Notes under the pieces: generated by a model
What the model was told of the DNA's origin: nothing
Databases searched by the model: none
Seen by the model: the letters and a program-made list of their open reading frames with translations, nothing else
Shown here: positions 54,618 to 62,642 of the stretch, one piece after another
Layout of the letters: each line of letters opens with the position of its first letter
How positions within the stretch are numbered: the first letter of the stretch is position 1
Origin: Agromyces terreus
GTDB lineage: Bacteria; Actinomycetota; Actinomycetes; Actinomycetales; Microbacteriaceae
Length of the DNA: 64,000 nt
Assembly (NCBI RefSeq): GCF_009749465.1
Contig: NZ_WBIS01000003.1
Span: 248,001 to 312,000, forward strand
Direction: 5' to 3'
Position numbers and translations under genes: made by a program

Positions 54618-54712
54618 CAAGACCCCTCACGCACCCGCCAGAGCCCGGTTACCCTTGCTGCGTTTCCGCCCTGGGGGAGTTGGCCTGGATGGCGCCACGT
54701 GAGGAGCCTCCG
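54618..54712 (-). ncRNA. ffs: Signal recognition particle RNA, small bacterial type
   Basis: On the minus strand the strongly conserved core GGCGGAAACGCAGCAAGG (helix 8, Ffh-binding site) is flanked by complementary ends CTCCTCACG and CGTGAGGGG, giving one hairpin of about 95 nt. Ends are approximate. The RNA binds Ffh and targets membrane proteins. Its closeness to tRNA-Ser is a recurring actinobacterial arrangement. Confidence 0.92.
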
Positions 54713-54766
54713 ACAGTCTACCCGAGCCGGGCCGCCGAAATGAACGCGCCCCGGTCGGGGAGCGAT

Positions 54767-55741
54767 TCAGCGAGCGGATGCCTCGGCCGCGAGCTCCGGA
54801 TGCCGCACCGCGAGGTACGCGTCGAACGCCTCGCGGCTCGTCTTGCCCGGCGTGTAGCCGAGCACGTCCTTGAGGCGCGTGTTGTCGAGCACGGGCCGGA
54901 ACTGCAGGAACCCGACGCGGTTCGCGTCGTGCACGGTGAGGTGCAGCGCGTGTCCGACGCGCAGGGCCGCGGCGAGCAGCCCCGGCGGGAGTTCGAGCGT
55001 GCGGGTGCCGAACGCCTCGGCGATCTCGCTCACGGTCACGCGTCCGTCGCCGGCGACGTTGAACGCGCCCGTGACCGACCCGGTGGCGCCCTGCACGATC
55101 GCGCCGACGACGTCGTCGACCCAGATGAAGACGAACGGGCTCTCCGAGCCGCGGATCTTGAGGATCCGCCGCCCCTCCCAGAGCGCCGTGATCTGGTTCG
55201 ACACGGTGGGCCCGAGGATCGTGCCGATGCGCAGCACGACCTGTCCGAGTTCGGGGTGCTCCGTCCGGTACTGCGCGAGCATCTCCTCGACGATGCGCTT
55301 GTGCCGCGAGTAGCTGAACTCCTCGTTGCCGCGGATCGGGTCGGTCTCGCTCAGCCACGCGGGACTGTCGGCGTGGTAGCCGTAGGCGGCGCCCGACGAC
55401 GACACCACGATGCGGCGCACGCCGTGCGCGACGGCGGCGTCGAGCACGTTGCGGGTGCCGTCGACGTCGACGCGCCGCTCGATCTCCTCGCTGAGCCCGC
55501 CGGGGTTCACGATCGCGGCGAGGTGCACGATCGTGTCGATCGCGTGCCGTTCGACGACGGCCGACACGGTCGCGGCATCCGTCACGTCGCAGGTCTCGAC
55601 GATCACGCCGTCGGGGGCGGATGCCGCGGGCGGGCGCACATCGCCCGAGACGACGAGCTCGACGTCGGGGTGTGCGGCGAGCACGCGCACGGCGTTGGAT
55701 CCGAGGAACCCGCTGCCCCCGGTCACGAGCACCCGGATCAT
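54767..55741 (-). CDS. NAD-dependent epimerase/dehydratase family protein
   Basis: A 324-aa extended SDR: nucleotide loop VLVTGGSGFLGSNAV, DVTDAATV, VHLAAIVNPGG, SSSGAAYGY and active-site YSRHK (Tyr/Lys). The C-terminal half has FIWVDDVVGAIVQGA and FLQFRPVLDNTRLKDVLGYTP. The start overlaps the transporter stop by 4 bp, so it is the third gene of a coupled operon with a BASS transporter and a flavin monooxygenase. Substrate is unknown; sugar-nucleotide or hydroxysteroid-like alcohols are both possible. Confidence 0.87.
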   Translation of the reverse strand: MIRVLVTGGSGFLGSNAVRVLAAHPDVELVVSGDVRPPAASAPDGVIVETCDVTDAATVSAVVERHAIDTIVHLAAIVNPGGLSEEIERRVDVDGTRNVLDAAVAHGVRRIVVSSSGAAYGYHADSPAWLSETDPIRGNEEFSYSRHKRIVEEMLAQYRTEHPELGQVVLRIGTILGPTVSNQITALWEGRRILKIRGSESPFVFIWVDDVVGAIVQGATGSVTGAFNVAGDGRVTVSEIAEAFGTRTLELPPGLLAAALRVGHALHLTVHDANRVGFLQFRPVLDNTRLKDVLGYTPGKTSREAFDAYLAVRHPELAAEASAR

Positions 55742-56715
55742 GCGGAGGCCCCCGAGCCGTCGGCGGTGCCGGCCACGGCCGACGCGTCACCGTCGAGCGA
55801 CGCGGCGCGCGCGGCATCCGCCCTCTTCGTGACGCGGGCCCAGACCGTGGCGAGCGTGAGGCCCGCGATGATGTCCCAGATGCCCCACCAGCCGGCGACG
55901 ATCGCCATGCCGCCGATGCCGCCGAAGAATGCGAACACGAGACCGAGGCCGAGGCCCGCGTTGCGGATGCCGACCTCGAAGGTGAGGGCCTTGCGCTCGC
56001 GGCTCGGCAGCCCGCCGATGCGCGCGCTCGCGTAGCCGAGACCGAGGGCGACCGCGTCGTGCAGGAACACGGCGACGAGCACGATGCCGATGTACGCCAT
56101 GAAGATCGTCCAGTTGCCGACGAGGGCGATCACGATGAAGCCGACGAGCGCGGCGAGGCTGATCCAGCGGGCGTACGGCTGCACGCGTCCGGCGAACCGC
56201 GGCCACTTCGCGCGGATCGCGAGGCCCGCGAAGAACGGCAGCCCGATGATGAGGAAGATCTCGAGCAGCATCTCCCACCCGTCGAGGCTCACGGTCGTGA
56301 CGATGTCGCGCGCGGTCGGGTGCAGGCTGCCCCAGAACACGACGCTCACGGGCAGCAGGAAGATGTAGATGACGTTCGCGACGGCCGTCATCGACACCGA
56401 GAGGGCGACGTTGCCGCGGGCGCGATACGTCAGCACCTGCGAGATGTTGCCCGGCGGGCAGCACGCCACGAGGATCATGCCGAGCGCGATCGACGCCTGC
56501 ACGTTCAGGAGCAGCGTCAGGCCGAACGTGACCGCCGGCAGCAGCACGATCTGCGCGACCAGTGCGAGGATCATCGCCTTCGGCGCCTTGAGCACGGCCT
56601 TGAAGTCCGACGGCGCGGTGTCGAGCGCGATGCCGAACATGATGAAGCCGAGCACGACGTTCAGCGCGATCATCGAGCCGGGGGTGAAGTTCAGGACGAC
56701 GTCGTCGATGTTCAT
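55738..56715 (-). CDS. Bile acid:sodium symporter (BASS) family transporter
   Basis: A 325-aa membrane protein of about nine or ten segments: MIALNVVLGFIMFGIALDTA, the hallmark VACCPPGNISQVLTYRARGN (helix-break sodium/substrate site) and FEVGIRNAGLGLGLVFAFFG. The family imports organic anions such as bile acids, pantoate or 2-keto acids with Na+. A charged Ala-rich tail ends it. Coupled by ATGA overlaps to genes on both sides. Confidence 0.9.
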   Translation of the reverse strand: MNIDDVVLNFTPGSMIALNVVLGFIMFGIALDTAPSDFKAVLKAPKAMILALVAQIVLLPAVTFGLTLLLNVQASIALGMILVACCPPGNISQVLTYRARGNVALSVSMTAVANVIYIFLLPVSVVFWGSLHPTARDIVTTVSLDGWEMLLEIFLIIGLPFFAGLAIRAKWPRFAGRVQPYARWISLAALVGFIVIALVGNWTIFMAYIGIVLVAVFLHDAVALGLGYASARIGGLPSRERKALTFEVGIRNAGLGLGLVFAFFGGIGGMAIVAGWWGIWDIIAGLTLATVWARVTKRADAARAASLDGDASAVAGTADGSGASA

Positions 56716-58166
56716 GCGCGCTTCCCGTCGGCCGAGGTGGGGTTGCCCGTTTCGGACTTTTGGCCGACACGCCGTTCGGGCGGCGCTTCGACGCGGCGTG
56801 TCGCCCGAATCTCCGAATCCGGCAACCCGCCGGTCGAGGAGCGAAGCGTCTCGAGACCAGCGTCCCCCCGGCCCAGCGTGCCCAGCAGCTTCTTCACGGC
56901 GCCCCGGTAGGCGTCCTTGTTCACGTAGTACGACATGCGCTCGAGCCCGAGGTACTTGTATCCGCCGCTGAGGTCGGGCCACGCGGCATCCGCCCTCGAA
57001 CGGAATGCGGCCGCGGCCTGCGGGTCGCGCGCGACCGCGGCGAGGTAGGCGGCGATGAGCTCGGCCTGCTCCGCCCGTCCCTGCCAGCCGATGCCCGAGG
57101 CCTCGATCATGCCGAGCACGAACACGCCGTTGAATGCGGGCGGGAAGATGTTGAGGTAGAGCTTCGGCGACGCGGCCGTCCAGTTCAGGTGGGCGCGGTC
57201 GATGAACGGATAGTCGAGGTGGTATCCGGTGGCGAGCATGACGAGGTCGTACTCGCCCGAGGTGCCGTCGACGAAGTGCACGGTGTGCCCGTCGAACCGG
57301 TCGATGTCGGGCACGATGCGCAGGTCGCCCTGCCCGAGGTGGTTGAGGATCAGCGTGTTCACGATCGGGTGCGACTCGTAGATCTTGTAGTCGGGCTTCG
57401 GGAACCCGAATCGCACCGGGTCGCCCGTGAACGCCTGCAGCACGCGCCTGTCGACGAACTGCTTGATCGGCGCGGGCAGCGGGCGGCCCTGGTTGAGGGT
57501 GTCAGCGGGCTTGCCGAAGAGGTAGCGGGGCACGAAGTAGTAGCCGCGGCGCACCGACATGTCGACGGATGCCGCGTGGTGGACGGCGTCGACGGCGATG
57601 TCGCAGCCCGAGTTGCCCGCGCCGATGATGAGCACGCGCCGGCCGTCGAACACCTTCGCCGACTTGTAGGCGCTCGTGTGCATGATCTCGCCGGCGAACT
57701 CGCCGCGGAAGCTCGGCACGTTCGGTTCGGCGAGCGTGCCGTTCGCGAGCACGACGCCGGAGTACGCGCCGGTGGTCTCGCCGTCGGGGCCGACGGAGGT
57801 CACGAGCCATCCGCTCGCCCCCGTCGCGTCGCCGTCGACGGGCTCGACCGAGGTCACGCGCGTGTCGAAGCTGAAGTGCTCGCGCAGGCCGAACTCGTCG
57901 GCGAAGCCGCGGAAGTACGCGAGCAGCTCGCGGTGTCCGGGATAGTCGGCGGTCGAGCGCATCGGGTACTCGGCGAACTCGGTCGTCGTGCGGCTCGAGA
58001 TGAGGTGCGCCGACTCGTACATGGTCGAGCGCGGGTTGTCGATGTTCCAGAGGCCGCCGACGTCGGGGCCGGCCTCGAATCCGTGGAAGGGGATGCCGGC
58101 GCGGCTGAGCGCGCGGGCCCCGGCGAGGCCGGAGGGGCCCGCTCCGATGAGGGCGATGGGGTTCAC
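56712..58166 (-). CDS. Flavin-containing monooxygenase with repeat-derived C-terminus
   Basis: A 484-aa FMO/Baeyer-Villiger-like enzyme using NADPH and O2. FAD loop IALIGAGPSGLAGARAL; fingerprint FAGEIMHTSAYKS (FxGxxxHxxxY); NADPH loop VLIIGAGNSGCDIA; LVMLATGYHLDYPF. Start is GTG 58166 with AGGA 7 nt upstream; the frame is open far beyond, but only as shadow. The last 48 residues (from GLETLRSSTGG onward) are encoded by two dispersed repeats at 56749-56858, so the native stop appears to have been displaced. First gene of the operon with the BASS transporter. Confidence 0.88.
   Translation of the reverse strand: MNPIALIGAGPSGLAGARALSRAGIPFHGFEAGPDVGGLWNIDNPRSTMYESAHLISSRTTTEFAEYPMRSTADYPGHRELLAYFRGFADEFGLREHFSFDTRVTSVEPVDGDATGASGWLVTSVGPDGETTGAYSGVVLANGTLAEPNVPSFRGEFAGEIMHTSAYKSAKVFDGRRVLIIGAGNSGCDIAVDAVHHAASVDMSVRRGYYFVPRYLFGKPADTLNQGRPLPAPIKQFVDRRVLQAFTGDPVRFGFPKPDYKIYESHPIVNTLILNHLGQGDLRIVPDIDRFDGHTVHFVDGTSGEYDLVMLATGYHLDYPFIDRAHLNWTAASPKLYLNIFPPAFNGVFVLGMIEASGIGWQGRAEQAELIAAYLAAVARDPQAAAAFRSRADAAWPDLSGGYKYLGLERMSYYVNKDAYRGAVKKLLGTLGRGDAGLETLRSSTGGLPDSEIRATRRVEAPPERRVGQKSETGNPTSADGKRA
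56749..56821. repeat. Dispersed palindrome, type D (copy 2), inside coding sequence
   Basis: The right half GGCGTGTCGCCCGAATCTCC matches the 11085-11161 copy; the left half from CGTTTCGGAC to CGACACGCCG is its imperfect complement. Read on the minus strand it encodes the segment from about LPDSEIRATRR to VGQKSETG of the monooxygenase. Confidence 0.75.
56830..56858. repeat. CCGGTCGAGGAGCGAAGC-GTCTCGAGACC repeat inside coding sequence
   Basis: A single copy of the element seen as an array at 58301-58436. It encodes GLETLRSSTGG near the end of the monooxygenase. Confidence 0.88.
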
Positions 58167-58300
58167 GTGGTGTTCCTGGTGCTGGGTTCGGGCCGGTGGG
58201 GGAGTCGGCTCGGCACGGGCGCACTGCGGCGTCGCGGGCCGACCCAGCATAAGCGACGAGCGCTCGACTTCCGATCCGGCGGACGCCGCCGGGAGCTCGC

Positions 58301-58436
58301 CGGTCGAGGAGCGAAGCCCGCCGGTCGAGGAGCGAAGCCCGCCGGTCGAGGAGCGAAGCCCGCCGGTCGAGGAGCGAAGCGTCTCGAGACCAGCGGAGTG
58401 GTCTCGAGACGGCGCCGGCGCGCCTCCTCGACCGGG
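58301..58436. repeat. Compound repeat: four 21-bp units and an inverted partner
   Basis: CCGGTCGAGGAGCGAAGC with CCG spacers repeats at 58301, 58322, 58343 and 58364 (period 21 bp), then GTCTCGAGACC, a short centre, GGTCTCGAGACGGCGCC and CTCCTCGACCGG in reverse. The whole forms a long mosaic hairpin like bacterial interspersed mosaic elements. It occupies the divergent gap between the monooxygenase and pta. Confidence 0.9.
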
Positions 58437-58490
58437 GCCTCGCGGGAGACTCCCAGTCCGGTGCCGGATGCCGCGCAATAGGCTGGTCGC

Positions 58491-60656
58491 GTGGCCCACC
58501 GCATCTACATCTGCTCTGCCGAAGGCAACACCGGAAAGTCCACGGTCGCGCTCGGCGCCCTCGACACGCTCACGAGGCGTGCGACCCGGGTGGGCGTGTT
58601 CCGCCCGATCGCGCGGTCGACCGACGAACGCGACTACGTGCTCGACCTGCTGCTCGCCCACGACGCCGTCGTGCCGCTGGCCTATGAAGAGGCCATCGGC
58701 GTCGACTACGATGCCGTGCACGCGAACCCCGATGAGGCGCTCGCCGAGATCGTGCGGCGCTTCAAGGCCGTCGAGGACCGCTGCGACGCCGTGGTCATCA
58801 TCGGTTCCGACTTCACCGACGTCGGCAGCCCGACCGAGCTCGCCTACAATGCGCGCATCGCGGCGAACCTCGGCGCCCCGGTGCTGCTCGTGCTCGGCGG
58901 CCGGGTCGGCGGCGGGCGCCCGCGCGCCGAGCACATCGGCCATGCCGAGGCCCGCACGCCCGACGAGCTCGTGCAGCTCGCCGATCTCGCGGTCGACGAA
59001 CTTGCCCGCGAGCATGCGAGCCTGCTCGGCGTCGTCGTCAACCGGGCCGACGCCGATCGTCTCGACGAGATCGTCGACGCCGTGCGTCCCGTCATGCGGC
59101 GCGTGCCCGCGCACGAGGCGGCCGGCCACGACGACCGGGGCGCGGCGACCGTCGGGGTGTGGGCGATCCCCGAAGACCAGGTGCTCGTCGCGCCGTCGAT
59201 GCGCTCGATCATGCAGGCCGTCGAGGGCGAGCTGTACGCGGGCGACCCCGACCTGCTCGACCGCGAGGCCCTCGGCGTCGTGATCGCGGCCATGTCGATG
59301 GAGAACGTGCTGACCCGGCTCATCGAGGGCTCGGTCGTGCTCGTGCCCGCTGATCGCAGCGAGGTGCTCATCGGCGTGCTCACCGCGCACGCCTCGGCGA
59401 CCTTCCCCTCGATCTCGGGCATCGTCCTCGTCGGGGGGTTCCCGCTCGCCGAGCAGGTCGAGCGGCTGGTCGAGGGCCTGCGGGGCGGCCTGCCGATCAT
59501 CCGCACCGACCTCGGCAGCTACGACACCGCGGTCGCCGTCACGCAGACGCGCGGTCGGCTCGCGGCCGAGTCGCAGCGCAAGCGCGACACGGCCCTCTCG
59601 CTGTTCGAGAAGCACATCGACGGGCAGGCGCTGCTCGACCTGCTCGACGTCGCCACGCCCGAGGTGGTCACGCCGCTCATGTTCGAGTACGGCCTGCTCG
59701 AACGTGCCCGCAGCGCGCGCAAGCACATCGTGCTGCCCGAGGGGTACGACGACCGGGTGCTGCGTGCCGCGGCGACCCTGCTCGCGCGCGACGTCGCCGA
59801 CCTCACGATCCTCGGCGAAGAGATCGAGGTGCGCTCGCGCGCCATCGGGCTCGGCCTCGACATCTCGCGTGCGACGGTGCTCTCCAACCACGACTTCGTC
59901 TACGTCACGCGGTTCGCCGAGGAGTACCAGCGCCGCCGCGCGCACAAGGGCGTGACGCTCGAGCAGGCGCGCGAGACCGTGCAGGACGTGTCGTACTTCG
60001 GCACGATGATGGTCGAGCTCGGCCTCGCCGACGGCATGGTCTCGGGTGCGATGCACACGACGGCCCACACGATCCGCCCGTCGTTCGAGATCGTGAAGAC
60101 GAAGCCCGGGGTCGAGGTCGTCTCGAGCGTGTTCCTCATGGCGCTCGCCGATCGCGTGCTCGTCTACGGCGACTGCGCCGTGGTGCCCGATCCCACGGCC
60201 GAGCAACTCGCCGACATCGCGATCTCGTCGGCGCTCACGGCGGCGCAGTTCGGCATCGAACCGCGGGTGGCGATGCTCTCGTACTCCACGGGCGAGTCCG
60301 GTTCGGGCGCCGACGTCGACAAGGTGCGCCGGGCCACGGCGCTCGTGCGCGAGCGGGCGCCCGAGCTCGCCGTCGAGGGGCCGATCCAGTACGACGCGGC
60401 CGCCGACGCCGCGGTGGCGCGAACGAAGCTGCCCGAGTCCGATGTGGCGGGGCGGGCGACGGTGTTCATCTTCCCCGACCTCAACACGGGCAACAACACG
60501 TACAAGGCGGTGCAGCGTTCCGCGGGGGCGGTGGCGATCGGCCCGGTGCTCCAGGGCCTCAACAAGCCCGTGAACGATCTCTCGAGAGGGGCCCTCGTGC
60601 AGGACATCGTGAACACCGTCGCGATCACGGCGATCCAGGCGGCGGATGCCTCGTGA
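58491..60656 (+). CDS. pta: Phosphate acetyltransferase, long form
   Basis: A 721-aa enzyme interconverting acetyl-CoA and acetyl phosphate. N-terminal P-loop BioD-like domain (IYICSAEGNTGKSTVALGAL), central DRTGG domain (about 215-330), and C-terminal PTA domain with HIVLPEGYDDRVLRAA, GLADGMVSGAMHTTAHTIRP, MLSYSTGESGSGADVDKV and FPDLNTGNNTYKAVQRSAGA. Start is GTG at 58491. It overlaps ackA by GTGA. Length matches the long Pta class (about 700 aa). Confidence 0.96.
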   Translation: MAHRIYICSAEGNTGKSTVALGALDTLTRRATRVGVFRPIARSTDERDYVLDLLLAHDAVVPLAYEEAIGVDYDAVHANPDEALAEIVRRFKAVEDRCDAVVIIGSDFTDVGSPTELAYNARIAANLGAPVLLVLGGRVGGGRPRAEHIGHAEARTPDELVQLADLAVDELAREHASLLGVVVNRADADRLDEIVDAVRPVMRRVPAHEAAGHDDRGAATVGVWAIPEDQVLVAPSMRSIMQAVEGELYAGDPDLLDREALGVVIAAMSMENVLTRLIEGSVVLVPADRSEVLIGVLTAHASATFPSISGIVLVGGFPLAEQVERLVEGLRGGLPIIRTDLGSYDTAVAVTQTRGRLAAESQRKRDTALSLFEKHIDGQALLDLLDVATPEVVTPLMFEYGLLERARSARKHIVLPEGYDDRVLRAAATLLARDVADLTILGEEIEVRSRAIGLGLDISRATVLSNHDFVYVTRFAEEYQRRRAHKGVTLEQARETVQDVSYFGTMMVELGLADGMVSGAMHTTAHTIRPSFEIVKTKPGVEVVSSVFLMALADRVLVYGDCAVVPDPTAEQLADIAISSALTAAQFGIEPRVAMLSYSTGESGSGADVDKVRRATALVRERAPELAVEGPIQYDAAADAAVARTKLPESDVAGRATVFIFPDLNTGNNTYKAVQRSAGAVAIGPVLQGLNKPVNDLSRGALVQDIVNTVAITAIQAADAS

Positions 60657-61855
60657 GCGTCGTCCTCGTCGTCAACTCGGGCTCCTCGTCGCTGAAGTAC
60701 CAGCTCATCGACGTCGAACGGTCCGAGACCCTGGCGAGCGGACTCGTCGAGCGCATCGGCCGCGGCACGGGGCACGCGAGGCACCGCGTCGAGGGCGCCG
60801 GTGCGGGGGCCGAGCGGGAGTCCGACGTCGACGTGCCCGACCACGGCGCCGCGTTCGCGGTGATGCTCGAGGCGTTCGCCGAGCACGGCCCCTCGCTCGA
60901 GCAGCACGCCCCGATCGCGGTCGGACACCGCGTCGTGCAGGGCGGTGCGCGCTTCTTCGAGCCGACCGTCGTCACCGACCTCGTGAAGATCAACATCGAC
61001 GAGCTCTCGGTGCTCGCGCCGCTGCACAATCCGGCCAACCTCGCCGGCATCCGCGCGGCCGAGCGGGCGTTCCCGTCGGTCCCGCACGTCGCCGTCTTCG
61101 ACACGGCGTTCCACCAGACCATGCCGCCCGCGGCATACACGTACGCCATCGATCGCGAGCTCGCCGAGCGGCATCGGGTGCGCCGCTACGGATTCCACGG
61201 CACCTCCCACCGGTTCGTCTCCCGTGCGGCGGCCGAGTTCCTCGGGGAGCCGGTCGAGGCGCTGCGCCTCATCGTGCTGCACCTCGGCAACGGGGCGTCC
61301 GCCTGCGCGGTCGCCGAGGGGCGTTCGGTCGACACGAGCATGGGCATGACCCCGCTCGAGGGACTCGTCATGGGCACGCGCTCGGGCGATATCGATCCCG
61401 CCGTGCTGCTGCACCTGCAGCGCCGTGCCGGACTCGACGCCGATGCGACCGACCGACTGCTCAACTCGAAGAGCGGCATCCTCGGCCTCAGCGGGCATGC
61501 CGACATGCGCGAGCTCGAGGCGGCCCGCGCGGTCGGCGACGAGGCATCCGTCGTCGCATTCGACGTGTACGCGCACCGCATCCGTTCGTACGTCGGCGCC
61601 TACGCCGCGCAGCTCGGCCGGGTCGACGCGATCGTGTTCACCGCCGGCGTCGGCGAGAACTCGGCGACCGTGCGCACCGCGGCGCTCGACGGGCTCGAAT
61701 GGTTCGGCGTCGAGCTCGACGCGGAGCGCAACGCGTCGCCCGAGCGCGGCGCCCGGCGCATCTCGACCGACGCCTCCCGCACCGCGGTGCTCGTGGTGCC
61801 GACGAACGAGGAGCTCGAGATCGCCCGTCAGACGCTCGAGGTCGTGCGGGCGTAG
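60653..61855 (+). CDS. ackA: Acetate kinase
   Basis: A 400-aa kinase making ATP and acetate from acetyl phosphate or the reverse. VLVVNSGSSSLKYQLIDVE at the start, HRVVQGGARF, VFDTAFHQTMPPAAYTYAI, RRYGFHGTSHRFVSRAA, LGNGASACAVAEGRSVDTSM and FTAGVGENSATVR cover the ASKHA nucleotide and substrate sites. The GTG start overlaps the pta stop by 4 bp, so the two are translated together. Confidence 0.97.
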   Translation: MSVVLVVNSGSSSLKYQLIDVERSETLASGLVERIGRGTGHARHRVEGAGAGAERESDVDVPDHGAAFAVMLEAFAEHGPSLEQHAPIAVGHRVVQGGARFFEPTVVTDLVKINIDELSVLAPLHNPANLAGIRAAERAFPSVPHVAVFDTAFHQTMPPAAYTYAIDRELAERHRVRRYGFHGTSHRFVSRAAAEFLGEPVEALRLIVLHLGNGASACAVAEGRSVDTSMGMTPLEGLVMGTRSGDIDPAVLLHLQRRAGLDADATDRLLNSKSGILGLSGHADMRELEAARAVGDEASVVAFDVYAHRIRSYVGAYAAQLGRVDAIVFTAGVGENSATVRTAALDGLEWFGVELDAERNASPERGARRISTDASRTAVLVVPTNEELEIARQTLEVVRA

Positions 61856-61921
61856 CGCCCCCCCCGCCCCGCCCCGCCCGCGCCGCCCGCCCGTCGCGGG
61901 TGCCCCCGCGCAAGCCCCACC

Positions 61922-61980
61922 CGGATCGGCGCCTGAGTGCGGATTCGGTGGCACCGATTCGGCACTCAGGCGCCGATCCG
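61922..61980. terminator. Strong hairpin after ackA
   Basis: CGGATCGGCGCCTGAGTGC (61922-61940) pairs perfectly over 19 bp with 61962-61980; the centre can pair further (CGGT/ACCG). The preceding 65 bases after the ackA stop are a C-rich stretch without features. Likely transcript end, though without a T tract. Confidence 0.7.
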
Positions 61981-61997
61981 CCGATGTGCAAGAAACA

Positions 61998-62026
61998 TTG
62001 CGCAAGAGTTCTTGTTGAATTACGAT
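61998..62026 (+). promoter_or_regulatory. Promoter of the ArsR-type regulator, leaderless, with internal palindrome
   Basis: TTGCGC (61998-62003), 17-bp spacer, TACGAT (62021-62026). The predicted start falls on or next to the ATG at 62034. CAAGA-GT-TCTTG (62003-62014) lies in the spacer, an ideal position for autorepression. Confidence 0.55.
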
Positions 62027-62033
62027 GGGCGGC

Positions 62034-62642
62034 ATGACCGAGTCCGAGAAGGCCGCGGCCCGCGGCGCAGACCGTCGCATCGACGTCCACGACGCGGGCT
62101 CCATGCGGGCGCTCGCGCATCCGCTGCGGCTGCGCATCCTCGGCCTGCTGCGCACGTCGGGTCCGCACTCGGTGGGCATGCTCGTCGAGGCGACGGGCGC
62201 GGCATCCGGCTCGGTCAGCTACCACCTGGGCACGCTCGCCAAGCATGGTTTCGTGGTGCCGGCGCCCGAGCGCGAGCGCGACGGTCGCGAGCGCTGGTGG
62301 AAGTCGGCGCACGAGATGACCGTCATGCACTCCGAGGAGTTCCTCGGTGACCCCGAACGACGCGAGGCGTCCGAGGCGATGCGGCGCACGGTGCTCGAGT
62401 CCTATCACCGCGAGCTCCTCGCCGCGCTCGACGCCGAGATCTCGCTCGACCCCGCATGGGTCGCCGCGTCCGATTCGAGCGACGCGGGCGCTCACCTCAC
62501 GATCGACGAGATGCGCGAGCTCGCGGCCGAGCTCGACGCCGTCCGCGAGAAGTGGTGGGCGCTCGGCCGCGGGCGCGAACCGCGGCCCGAGACCCGCCTC
62601 GTGCGGTGGATCACGCATGTCTTCCCGAAGTCCGAGCGATGA
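62034..62642 (+). CDS. ArsR-like winged-helix regulator
   Basis: A 202-aa regulator (an ATG at 62025 would add three residues but overlaps the -10 box). The helix-turn-helix covers residues about 25-95: MRALAHPLRLRILGLLRTSG, ATGAASGSVSYHLGTLAKHGFV, ERDGRERWWK. The C-terminal half is helical (DEMRELAAELDAVREKWWAL) as in the helix_turn_helix_5 type regulators of MFS pumps. Its stop overlaps the MFS start (ATGA), so regulator and transporter form one operon that it probably represses. Confidence 0.88.
   Translation: MTESEKAAARGADRRIDVHDAGSMRALAHPLRLRILGLLRTSGPHSVGMLVEATGAASGSVSYHLGTLAKHGFVVPAPERERDGRERWWKSAHEMTVMHSEEFLGDPERREASEAMRRTVLESYHRELLAALDAEISLDPAWVAASDSSDAGAHLTIDEMRELAAELDAVREKWWALGRGREPRPETRLVRWITHVFPKSER

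Noticed and set aside
58301..58384. Four evenly spaced 21-bp repeats, considered as a CRISPR array
   Set aside because: Units are contiguous with no unique spacers, and no cas genes are present.
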